The notes below the pieces were generated by a model. The model searched no databases. It was not told where the DNA came from and was given only the letters and a program-made list of their open reading frames with translations. From JACQAI01 sp035507915 (GTDB lineage: Bacteria > Pseudomonadota > Alphaproteobacteria > Elsterales > Elsteraceae), in the NCBI GenBank assembly GCA_035507915.1, contig DATJNS010000040.1:1-11336 (forward strand): a stretch of DNA of 11,336 nt, in the 5' to 3' direction. The stretch's first letter is position 1; each line of letters starts with the position of its first letter. The position numbers were made by a program, and so were the translations under genes. Positions 5,704-11,336 of this stretch are shown piece after piece.

Positions 5704-7278
5704 TCAGTGCTTCTCGATGTTCCAATAGACGTTGACGGTGGCGGTTAGAAGTCCCGTGACGTTGTTGCGCCACGCGAGCGGCTGGGCGTACTGACCGACC
5801 GGCACGAACGGGACAACCTGCCACAGCCGGCGATGCAGCGCTTCGAGCGCGGCGCGCTGCGCAGCGGCATCGGGCGCGCGCACGTAGGCGCGCTCGAGCG
5901 CGTCGGCTTCCTCGTCGCACGGCCAGCCAAACCAGCTCTTGCCGCCGCAAGTCTCGCCGATCGCGAAGTTGGTCAGCGGGTTGAACATGGTGCCCGAGGT
6001 CAGGTTGGTGTTGAACAGATTCCAGCCGCCGTTCGCCGGCGGATCCTTCTTGGCGCGGCGCGCCAGCATGGTACCCCAGTCCGACTCGCGCACCTCGACG
6101 GTGGCGCCGATCGCCTGCAGGTTGGCTGCGGTGACGTCGCCCAGCGCGCCGATCGTCGGGATCTCGCGCGTGGTCAGCAACACGAGCGGTTCGCCCTTGT
6201 AGCCGGACTCGGCGAGCAGCGCCTTGGCCCGCTCGAGGTTGCGGGCACGCAGGCTCTCGGCGCCCGCCTCGGTCTCGTTGCTGGTGCCGCAGATGAAGAA
6301 CGACCAGCATTCGCGCCACCATTTCGAATCGTCGCCGTAGGCGGCGTGCATATATTCCCTCTGGTCGCCCATCAGTGCCAGCGCCTGACGCGCCTTCGGG
6401 TTGTCGAACGGCGGGACGAGGTGGTTCGGCCGGATGATGCCGGTGTTGTCGACCGGATTGACCCGGCCGATGGTCACCCCGGGCACGTTGGCGAGCAGCG
6501 GCACCTGGTCGAGCGGCACCTGGTCGATGATGTCGATCTCGCCCTTCTGCAGGGCCGAGGTTTTGGTCATCGGGTCGGGCAGCACGATCCATTCCATGCG
6601 GTCGACCTTGACGACCTTGCCGCCGGCCAGCCCGTTGGGCGGCTCGGTGCGCGGCAGGTAGTCGGGGTTCTTTTCGTAAACCACCTTGACGCCGGGCACC
6701 CATTCGGCGCGCACGAAGCGGAACGGGCCGGAGCCGACGGTCTCGGTGACCATTTGGAACGGATCGGTCGCGGCGTCCTTGGCGCGCATGATCACGGGGA
6801 CCATGCCGCTCGAGCTGGCGAGCGCCATCTCGACGAACGGGAACGGCTCCTTGAGGCGGATCTCGAAACGCCGGTCGTCGAGCGCGACCAGCTCGGCCAT
6901 GAAGGCGGCGAGCTGCTGGCCGAAGCCGTCGCGCACCATCCAGCGCTTGAGCGACGGCACGACGTCGCGTGACGTCACCGGCTGGCCGTCGTGGAAGCGC
7001 AGGCCCGGCCGCAGCACGAAGTCGTACACCAGCCGGTCGGACGACACGGTCTCGGTCTCGACCATCTGCGGCCGTGGCACCAGCGTCTCGTCGAGCGCGA
7101 ACAGCGTGTCGTAGATCAGATGCGCATGCATCGTCGTGATGGTCGCCGTGTTGGTGTGGGGATCTAGTACCCTGAGGTCGGCGTGCGGCGTCACGCGCAG
7201 CACGGTCTCGGCCGCGGCGCGCGGCGCGGACAACCCCGCCAGACCGATCGTCAACGCCAGCAACAGGATACGCGTCAT
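5704..7278 (-). CDS. ABC transporter solute-binding protein, family 5 (peptide/opine/nickel type)
   Basis: A 524-residue exported protein. The start (ATG, reverse complement of 7276-7278) is well fixed: GGAGGTGA, the exact complement of the 16S anti-Shine-Dalgarno, lies just upstream (7288-7281). It is followed by a Sec signal peptide with TRILLLALTIGLAGLSA and a likely cleavage after AAA (about residue 23). The mature part has the SBP_bac_5 layout: an N-terminal VLDPHTNTATIT region, then FVLRPGLRFHDGQPVTSRDV (87-106), SGPFRFV (183-189), YEKNPDY (201-207), and a C-terminal CGGKSWFGWPCDEE block (444-457). The four cysteines (324, 330, 444, 454) may form two periplasmic disulfides. Family members capture oligopeptides, opines and related amides in the periplasm and pass them to a DppBCDF-type permease. 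No permease or ATPase genes are in the window. Divergent transcription from an M81 peptidase suggests a peptide- or amide-like ligand. Confidence 0.95.
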   Translation of the reverse strand: MTRILLLALTIGLAGLSAPRAAAETVLRVTPHADLRVLDPHTNTATITTMHAHLIYDTLFALDETLVPRPQMVETETVSSDRLVYDFVLRPGLRFHDGQPVTSRDVVPSLKRWMVRDGFGQQLAAFMAELVALDDRRFEIRLKEPFPFVEMALASSSGMVPVIMRAKDAATDPFQMVTETVGSGPFRFVRAEWVPGVKVVYEKNPDYLPRTEPPNGLAGGKVVKVDRMEWIVLPDPMTKTSALQKGEIDIIDQVPLDQVPLLANVPGVTIGRVNPVDNTGIIRPNHLVPPFDNPKARQALALMGDQREYMHAAYGDDSKWWRECWSFFICGTSNETEAGAESLRARNLERAKALLAESGYKGEPLVLLTTREIPTIGALGDVTAANLQAIGATVEVRESDWGTMLARRAKKDPPANGGWNLFNTNLTSGTMFNPLTNFAIGETCGGKSWFGWPCDEEADALERAYVRAPDAAAQRAALEALHRRLWQVVPFVPVGQYAQPLAWRNNVTGLLTATVNVYWNIEKH

Positions 7279-7298
7279 CGTCACCTCCCTGACGAGCC

Positions 7299-7322
7299 CC
7301 AGGCCATCTTCGCAAGACCTGG
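7299..7322. promoter_or_regulatory. inverted repeat in divergent promoter region (possible operator)
   Basis: The 96-bp region between the two divergent start codons contains CCAGGCC (7299-7305) and GACCTGG (7316-7322), which match as an inverted repeat at 6 of 7 positions with a 10-bp spacer. The one-turn-plus geometry would suit a dimeric regulator controlling both the binding-protein gene and the M81-aldolase operon. I could not pick convincing -35/-10 boxes for either direction. No regulator gene lies next to it, so the operator call is tentative. Confidence 0.3.
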
Positions 7323-7374
7323 ACCAATGCGCGATCCCGGTCGACACTGCGCCGCGAGCCGCCTGGAGGGACCC

Positions 7375-8853
7375 ATGGCAAAGCGCGTGCTGGCCGCCCG
7401 CTTCATGCACGAGACCAACACGTTCAGCCGGGTCAAGACCGACCTGAGCGCGTTCCGGCGCCGCGACCACCACCTCGACAACGAGATCCCGGCCGCGCTG
7501 CGCGGCACCGGGTCGGCGTTCGGCGCCACCTTCGAGGCCGCCGACACGTACGGGTGGACCCTGGTGCACCCGATCTCGACTGCCGCCAACCCGTCCGGTC
7601 TGGTGACCTCCGACGCCTTCGAGCGCGTGTGCGACCTCATCCTGGGCGCGGCCCGCGACCAGGGGCCGCTCGACGGCGTGCTCCTGCACCTGCACGGCGC
7701 CATGGTGACGGAGACCCATGAGGACGGCGAAGGCGAGCTGCTGGCGCGGTTGCGCCGGGTCGTCGGGCCAGCGGTGCCCGTGGTCGTGACCTTGGACCTG
7801 CACGCCAACGTGACCCAGGCGATGGTCGATCACGCGAGCGCGCTGATCGCGTTTCGCACCTATCCGCACATCGACGCCTACGAGCGCGCCCACCAGGGCG
7901 CGGCGCTGCTCGACCGCGCGATGCGCGGCGAGGTCAAGCTCAAGACCGTGCTGGCGCGCCGGCCGACCATCTACGGCCTCAACCACGGTCGCACCCAGAG
8001 CGGCCCGATGGCCGAGCTCCTGAAGCGCGCCGATGCGCTCGAGGCCAGCGGCGACGCGCTGGCGATCAGCATCTGCGCCGGCTTCACGCGCGCCGACATC
8101 CACGACGTCGGGCCGTCCGTCACGGTGACGGGCGACGGCGACGATCCGCGGCTGCAACGGATCGCCGAGGAGTTCATGGACTACGCGTGGCGCACGCGCG
8201 ACGAAAGCTCGATCAAGCTGCTGCCGGTCGCCGAGGCGATCGCGCTGGCGCGCCAAAGCCAGCCGGGCGACAAGCCGCTGGTGATCTCGGACTTCACCGA
8301 CAATCCGGGCGGCGGCGGTTATGGCGACGCGACCGCGCTGCTCGCCGCGATGGTCGAGGCCGCGCTGCCGTCGGTGGCATTCCATGCTTTGTGCGATCCC
8401 GAAGCCGTGCAGGCGGGGCTCGAGGCCGGGCTCGGCCGCGCGACGCTGACGGTCGGCGGCAAGACCGATCCCGCGCTCGGCGGCGGCCCGCTGACCTTGA
8501 CCGGCGAGATCACGACCATCACGAACGGCCGCTTCGTCGCCTACGGCCCGATGGGCGGCGGGGTGGCGCGCGACTACGGGCCGTCGCTGGTGTTCCGCGT
8601 CGGCGGTATCGACATCGTGCTGATCACCAACAACGGCCAGGCCAACGACCTCGGCCAGTTCACCTCGCTCGGCATCGACCCGGCGCGCTATCAGACCGTC
8701 GCGGTCAAGTCGATGCATCACTTCCGCGCCGCCTTCGAGCCGATCGCGCGGCGCGTCGTCGAGGTCGATACCGGCGCTTTGTGCAGCGAGATCTACTCGC
8801 CCGAGCTGTTCCGCAAGGTGCGCCGGCCGGTCTATCCGCTCGACAGGATCTGA
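7375..8853 (+). CDS. M81 family metallopeptidase (MlrC/microcystinase C-like)
   Basis: A 492-residue cytoplasmic protein covering both MlrC domains. The N-terminal domain starts MAKRVLAARFMHETNTF; the HETNTF motif (12-17) is a hallmark of the family and supplies candidate zinc ligands. It continues with LHLHGAM (104-110), TLDLHANV (139-146) and FRTYPHIDAYE (160-170), which carry the conserved His/Asp set. The C-terminal domain has ISDFTDNPGGGGYGDAT (304-320), matching the family D-N-P-G-G-G block. The founding member MlrC cleaves linearised microcystin, but most homologues have other, unknown amide or peptide substrates. The start is ATG 7375 with GGAGGG (7365-7370), a slightly short spacing of 4 bases. 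The aldolase gene follows after 15 bp, so the two form an operon. Divergence from a family 5 binding protein suggests that the imported compound is its substrate, which is an inference. Confidence 0.95.
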   Translation: MAKRVLAARFMHETNTFSRVKTDLSAFRRRDHHLDNEIPAALRGTGSAFGATFEAADTYGWTLVHPISTAANPSGLVTSDAFERVCDLILGAARDQGPLDGVLLHLHGAMVTETHEDGEGELLARLRRVVGPAVPVVVTLDLHANVTQAMVDHASALIAFRTYPHIDAYERAHQGAALLDRAMRGEVKLKTVLARRPTIYGLNHGRTQSGPMAELLKRADALEASGDALAISICAGFTRADIHDVGPSVTVTGDGDDPRLQRIAEEFMDYAWRTRDESSIKLLPVAEAIALARQSQPGDKPLVISDFTDNPGGGGYGDATALLAAMVEAALPSVAFHALCDPEAVQAGLEAGLGRATLTVGGKTDPALGGGPLTLTGEITTITNGRFVAYGPMGGGVARDYGPSLVFRVGGIDIVLITNNGQANDLGQFTSLGIDPARYQTVAVKSMHHFRAAFEPIARRVVEVDTGALCSEIYSPELFRKVRRPVYPLDRI

Positions 8854-8868
8854 CAGGAGGAGCGTCGC

Positions 8869-9645
8869 ATGTACCGCCCCAATCCGCTGAAGCAGCGGCT
8901 CGCCGCCGGCAAGAAGGCGCTCGGCTGCTGGCTGCAGACCGCGAGCCCGATCGCGGCCGAGATGCTGGCGCTCGCCGGCTACGACTTCCTCCTGATCGAC
9001 AACGAGCACGGACCGGCCTCGCTCAGCCAGTCGGTGGCGCTCCTGCAGGCGATGTCGGCGACGCCGGCGGCCAGCGTGATGCGCGTGCCGTGGAACGATC
9101 CCGTCTACCTCAAGCGCGCGCTCGATATCGGCGTCGAGGGCGTGATGATCCCCGCGATCGACACCGCCGAGCAGGCCGCGCAGGCGGTGCGCGCCTGCCG
9201 CTATCCGCCCAAGGGGTTCCGCGGCAGCGCCTATCAGGTCGTGCGCGCGAGCAACTACGGCATCGGCACGCCGGACTATTTCGAGACCGCCGCGGACAAT
9301 CTCCTCGTCATCCTGCAGATCGAGTCCAAGCGCGCGGTCGACAACATCGAGGCGATCGCGGCCGTCGACGGCATCGACATGCTGCTGATCGGTCCCAACG
9401 ACCTCGCCGGTACCGTCGGCAAGCTCGGCCACATCGAGGACCCCGAGGTGATGGGCCTGATCACGCGCGCCGAGCGCGCCATCAAGGCGGCCGGCAAGCT
9501 GCTCGGCTCGATCGCATTCGCCGGACGCAGCTTCCAGCAGATGTTCGACCATGGCTACGACCTGATCGCGGCGTCGACCGACATGACCCTGATGCGCGAG
9601 GCGGCGCTGGCCGAGGTACGCGGCCACCGCACCCGCAACGGCTGA
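8869..9645 (+). CDS. HpcH/HpaI family aldolase (class II, metal-dependent)
   Basis: A 258-residue, full-length member of the HpcH/HpaI aldolase/citrate lyase family, a pyruvate-type class II aldolase with a TIM-barrel fold. The active-site residues are present: Glu46-His47 in LIDNEHGP (His is the general base), Arg72 in MRVPWND, the metal ligands Glu152 in LQIESKRAV and Asp178 in GPNDLAG. They align with H45, R70, E149 and D175 of E. coli HpaI. Homologues split 4-hydroxy-2-oxoheptanedioate, 2-keto-3-deoxy-L-rhamnonate or related 2-keto-4-hydroxy acids to pyruvate plus an aldehyde. Glycine-rich GVEGVMIPAI (88-97) is also family-typical. The start at 8869 has AGGAGG (8855-8860) at good spacing. 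It is co-transcribed with the M81 gene, so it probably acts downstream of that hydrolase in a degradation route. The true substrate is not readable from the sequence. Confidence 0.95.
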   Translation: MYRPNPLKQRLAAGKKALGCWLQTASPIAAEMLALAGYDFLLIDNEHGPASLSQSVALLQAMSATPAASVMRVPWNDPVYLKRALDIGVEGVMIPAIDTAEQAAQAVRACRYPPKGFRGSAYQVVRASNYGIGTPDYFETAADNLLVILQIESKRAVDNIEAIAAVDGIDMLLIGPNDLAGTVGKLGHIEDPEVMGLITRAERAIKAAGKLLGSIAFAGRSFQQMFDHGYDLIAASTDMTLMREAALAEVRGHRTRNG

Positions 9646-9702
9646 AGGCGCCGGCGCCACGCCTGGCGGCGCGGCACAATCGGCCCGTCAGTTTCCGCCG
9701 GC

Positions 9703-9723
9703 GGGCGGCAAGGCTTGCCGCCC
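9703..9723. terminator. perfect inverted repeat after the aldolase gene (candidate terminator)
   Basis: GGGCGGCAAG (9703-9712) and CTTGCCGCCC (9714-9723) are perfect complements around one central G. In RNA this would give a very stable GC hairpin of about 8 bp with a 5-base loop. It lies 57 bp after the M81-aldolase operon. There is no clear run of T after it, only ATCCAGGTACTTTA, so it could be an atypical terminator, an mRNA 3'-end stabiliser, or a copy of a dispersed palindromic repeat. A second short palindrome, GGCGCCGGCGCC, lies at 9647-9658 directly after the stop codon. Confidence 0.4.
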
Positions 9724-9801
9724 ATCCAGGTACTTTACCAAGAATTAACTACGTGAAATCAGACGCTTAACGATTGGATCGGACCTTGCACCGCCGGCCC
9801 T

Positions 9802-10065
9802 GTGGTCAAGCCGATCAGTCCCTATCTGCTGCGTCCGCTCCGCACGCTGGAGCAGGCGCAGCGCGACCTCGAGACGCAGCGCCAGGACGCCCCGGCCGGC
9901 GGTCCCTCGACCGCGCCCTCAGGCCCCGCTCCGACCCCCAGCACGCCTGAAAAACCCAGCAATCCCAAAGATATCGTGACGATCGGCGGCCAGGACGTGC
10001 CGCTCGAGCCGCCGGCTCCGCCGGCCCAGCCCGCGCCGGGCAGCCAGCTCGACGTCAAGGCATGA
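9802..10065 (+). CDS. Short proline-rich hypothetical protein
   Basis: An 87-residue protein I do not recognise by function. The N-terminus VKPISPYLLRPLRTLEQAQ (2-20) looks like a structured, amphipathic helix and resembles the start of short hypothetical proteins that I believe recur in alphaproteobacteria. Residues 29-55 and 69-80 are rich in Pro, Ala, Ser and Thr and probably disordered, with a short DIVTIGGQDVPLE strand-like segment between (57-69). There is no signal peptide or membrane segment. The only start in the open frame is GTG 9802, which lacks a good ribosome binding site; a TGA at 9754 closes the frame upstream. It stands alone between the aldolase and amidase genes. Codon usage is GC3-biased like the genuine genes. 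It could be a chance frame, but the coherent N-terminus argues against that. Confidence 0.55.
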   Translation: MVKPISPYLLRPLRTLEQAQRDLETQRQDAPAGGPSTAPSGPAPTPSTPEKPSNPKDIVTIGGQDVPLEPPAPPAQPAPGSQLDVKA

Positions 10066-10078
10066 AGTCTCGCGGTGC

Positions 10079-10107
10079 TTGACCCGAGTTCAAATTTCGA
10101 ATAGATG
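10079..10107 (+). promoter_or_regulatory. weak promoter candidate upstream of the amidase gene
   Basis: In the 104-bp AT-richer gap before the amidase gene, TTGACC (10079-10084) matches a sigma-70 -35 box at 5 of 6 positions. It is followed after 17 bp by TAGATG (10102-10107), a poor -10 box at 3 of 6. The local drop in GC makes a promoter here plausible. Nothing else decides it. Confidence 0.2.
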
Positions 10108-10169
10108 AATCAGCTAGTTATGGGCTGTCATTGAGTTTTGAAATCAGGGTGAGGCGCTAACCGAGGGAC

Positions 10170-10964
10170 ATGCGGCGACGGGACTTCATCATCGGCGGCC
10201 TGATGGGCTCGATTGCGGTCGGCGCGGCGCACGCCGCCACACCGGCCGCCAAGCGCGCCAAGAAACCCGCGCCCAAGCCCAAGCAGATCGTCGCGGTCGA
10301 CGCCGGCCACGGCGGCAAGGATCCGGGAACGATCGGCGTCAACGGCACCTACGAGAAGGACATCACCTTCGCGGTGGCGACCGATCTCGCACGCCGGCTG
10401 GAGGCGACCGGGCGCTACGAGGCCGTGCTGACGCGCACCGACGACAGTTTCATCGCGCTGCCCGAGCGCGTGCACTTGGCACGCGCCGGCCGCGCCGCGC
10501 TGTTCGTCTCGCTGCACGCCGACTCGGTGCCCAACCCGCACCAGCGCGGCTTCTCGGTCTACACGCGCGCCGAGCAGGCGACGGACGCCATGACGGCGGC
10601 GCTCGCCCAGCGCGAGAACGACGCCGATCGCTTCGTCGGCGTCGACTTCTCGACCCATTCGAAGGCGGTGCGCTCGATCCTGTTCGACCTGATGCACCGC
10701 GAGACCGAGAACAACGCCACCTTGATGGCGCAGACGGTGGTCGCCAAGCTGCATCCGCCGTTCACGCCGCTGCAGCGACCGCACCGCGAGGCCAATTTCG
10801 CCGTGCTGCGCGCGCCCGACATTCCCTCGATCCTGGTCGAGATGGGCTTCCTCTCCAACGTCGAGGACGAGAAGCTCCTCAACCAGACGGGCTACCAGGC
10901 CAAGATCGCCGACCGCATGGTGGCCGCGGTCGACGGCTTCTTCGCGCGCACCGCCGCGATCTAG
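10170..10964 (+). CDS. N-acetylmuramoyl-L-alanine amidase (Amidase_3, AmiA/C-like, Tat-type signal)
   Basis: A 264-residue exported peptidoglycan amidase. The N-terminus MRRRDFIIGGLMGSIAVGAA has a twin-arginine R-R-x-F-I motif, a short hydrophobic stretch and a likely AHA cleavage near residue 22, followed by a Lys/Ala/Pro linker. The Amidase_3 domain (about 39-260) keeps the zinc ligands His47 (DAGHGGKDPG), Glu62 (YEKD) and His116 (SLHAD), and the catalytic Glu224 (LVEMGFLSN). It cleaves the bond between MurNAc and L-alanine during daughter-cell separation. Residues about 134-182 form the insertion seen in division amidases AmiA/B/C, where a helix blocks the active site until a LytM factor such as EnvC or NlpD binds. 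It lacks the N-terminal AMIN targeting domain of AmiB/AmiC, so it is AmiA-like in layout. The start at 10170 is chosen for the Tat motif; the ribosome binding site (GAGGG 10163-10167) is too close to be ideal. Confidence 0.95.
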   Translation: MRRRDFIIGGLMGSIAVGAAHAATPAAKRAKKPAPKPKQIVAVDAGHGGKDPGTIGVNGTYEKDITFAVATDLARRLEATGRYEAVLTRTDDSFIALPERVHLARAGRAALFVSLHADSVPNPHQRGFSVYTRAEQATDAMTAALAQRENDADRFVGVDFSTHSKAVRSILFDLMHRETENNATLMAQTVVAKLHPPFTPLQRPHREANFAVLRAPDIPSILVEMGFLSNVEDEKLLNQTGYQAKIADRMVAAVDGFFARTAAI

Positions 10965-10979
10965 CCTGGTCCATAATCC

Positions 10980-11002
10980 TTGACCCTAGCCAAGGGGTCC
11001 AA
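10980..11002. repeat. imperfect inverted repeat between amidase and DUF5131 genes
   Basis: GACCC (10982-10986) and GGGTC (10995-10999) form a hairpin with an 8-base loop, extendable by TT/AA (10980-10981 with 11001-11002) across a bulged C. It could act as a weak terminator for the amidase gene or as an operator for the next gene. The same segment includes a TTGACC (10980-10985), but no -10 box lies at proper spacing. A T-rich stretch follows at 11008-11027. Confidence 0.25.
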
Positions 11003-11036
11003 ATCGCTGTATGTTCATGTTTTGTTCTGGAACCCC

Positions 11037-11336
11037 ATGGCACAGACATCGGCGATCGAATGGACTGACGCGACCTGGAACCCGGTGACCGGTTGCACAA
11101 AGGTCAGCGCGGGCTGCGACCATTGTTATGCCGAGCGGTTTTCCGAGCGATTCCGCGGCGTGCGGGGGCATCCGTTCGAGAGCGGGTTCGATTTGACCCT
11201 TCGGCCAGACCGCCTTGAACAACCGCTCTCGTGGCGGCGACCGCGAATGATCTTCGTCAATTCCATGAGCGATCTCTTCCATAAAGCAATCCCACGACCT
11301 TTCGTCGATTCGGCTTTCGCAGCGCTGGAGAAAGCT
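11037..11336 (+). CDS. DUF5131 (phage Gp37/Gp68-like) three-cysteine protein, N-terminal part (cut by window end)
   Basis: The first 100 codons of a gene running off the window end. The start MAQTSAIEWTDATWNPVTGC is the signature opening of the DUF5131 or phage Gp37/Gp68 family. It is followed by the three-cysteine motif C20-x6-C27-x2-C30 and YAE (31-33), and later MIFVNSMSDLFHKAIP (71-86), also family-typical. The cysteines resemble a metal or Fe-S site, and the family is considered radical-SAM-like, but its reaction is unknown. Members occur in phages and in bacterial accessory regions, often beside a partner gene named tcmP. About 33 of 100 codons end in A or T (GC3 about 67%), against 4 of the first 50 in the amidase gene, which indicates a different origin. 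The upstream Shine-Dalgarno is weak (CTGGA, 11028-11032). Typical members are over 200 residues, so most of the gene lies beyond the window. Confidence 0.92.
   Translation, partial: MAQTSAIEWTDATWNPVTGCTKVSAGCDHCYAERFSERFRGVRGHPFESGFDLTLRPDRLEQPLSWRRPRMIFVNSMSDLFHKAIPRPFVDSAFAALEKA

Noticed and set aside
7279..9660. Antisense frame on the - strand, open for about 790 codons and continuous with the binding-protein gene
   Set aside because: It is opposite two well-conserved genes with intact active sites and ribosome binding sites. Its composition (Arg, Ala, His, Gly, Asp-rich) is typical of a shadow frame in GC-rich DNA, and the binding-protein gene has its own strong start and signal peptide at 7278.
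8187..9770. Long + strand frame overlapping the M81 and aldolase genes in another phase
   Set aside because: Arg/Ala/Gly-rich translation without motifs, overlapping two confident genes; a GC-bias artefact.
10980..11015. TTGACC at 10980 with TATGTT at 11010 as a promoter for the DUF5131 gene
   Set aside because: The spacing is 24 bp, too long for a sigma-70 promoter; no better pair was found, so no promoter is annotated.
1..11336. tRNA, rRNA, riboswitch, CRISPR array, transposase or long direct repeats
   Set aside because: None could be recognised by reading both strands; gaps between genes are all under about 215 bp and show only the small ORF candidates and inverted repeats listed.

Overview
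The window is GC-rich chromosomal DNA with a very strong G/C bias at third codon positions. The cheR-cheD-cheB order, the QFQDR-type soluble receptor-like protein, and the pairing of an orphan family 5 solute-binding protein with an M81 peptidase and an HpcH/HpaI aldolase suggest an alphaproteobacterium, perhaps of the Rhodospirillales or a Reyranella-like group. That placement is an inference from gene style; there is no rRNA or other marker to confirm it.

Region 1 (1-5670, all + strand) is a chemotaxis and cyclic-di-GMP signalling cluster. It runs: the 3' tip of cheR; cheD; cheB; a soluble methyl-accepting-protein-like gene; a GAF plus HD-GYP phosphodiesterase; a PilZ-domain protein; and a stand-alone receiver. 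cheR/cheD and cheD/cheB overlap by a few bases at ATGA junctions, and the later genes are mostly closely spaced. Together they cover receptor methylation (CheR), demethylation or deamidation (CheB, CheD), a cytoplasmic receptor-like protein, and the removal and sensing of c-di-GMP (HD-GYP, PilZ). The likely output is flagellar or surface behaviour. The receptor-like protein carries a CheZ-like DxxxQ motif near its C-terminus and shares an x-E-L-F tail with CheD; these are the most interesting signals in this region. Two very small possible leader ORFs sit in front of the receptor gene and the HD-GYP gene.

Region 2 (5704-9645) is a metabolic/transport locus. An exported family 5 (peptide/opine/nickel-type) ABC solute-binding protein on the - strand is divergent from a two-gene + operon: an M81 (MlrC-like) metallopeptidase and an HpcH/HpaI-family class II aldolase. 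A 96-bp divergent intergenic region holds an imperfect inverted repeat that could be an operator. No permease or ATPase genes are present in the window.

Region 3 (9646-10964) holds a perfect inverted repeat, a short proline-rich hypothetical protein with a GTG start, and a Tat-type signal-bearing N-acetylmuramoyl-L-alanine amidase of the AmiA/B/C type without an AMIN domain.

Region 4 (10965-11336) starts a DUF5131 (phage Gp37/Gp68-like) gene, cut by the window end after 100 codons. It has a C-x6-C-x2-C cysteine motif and a clearly lower GC3 (about 67% by hand count, against about 92% in the first 50 codons of the neighbouring amidase). This points to acquired DNA and possibly the edge of an accessory island. 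I saw no tRNA, rRNA, CRISPR array or insertion sequence.
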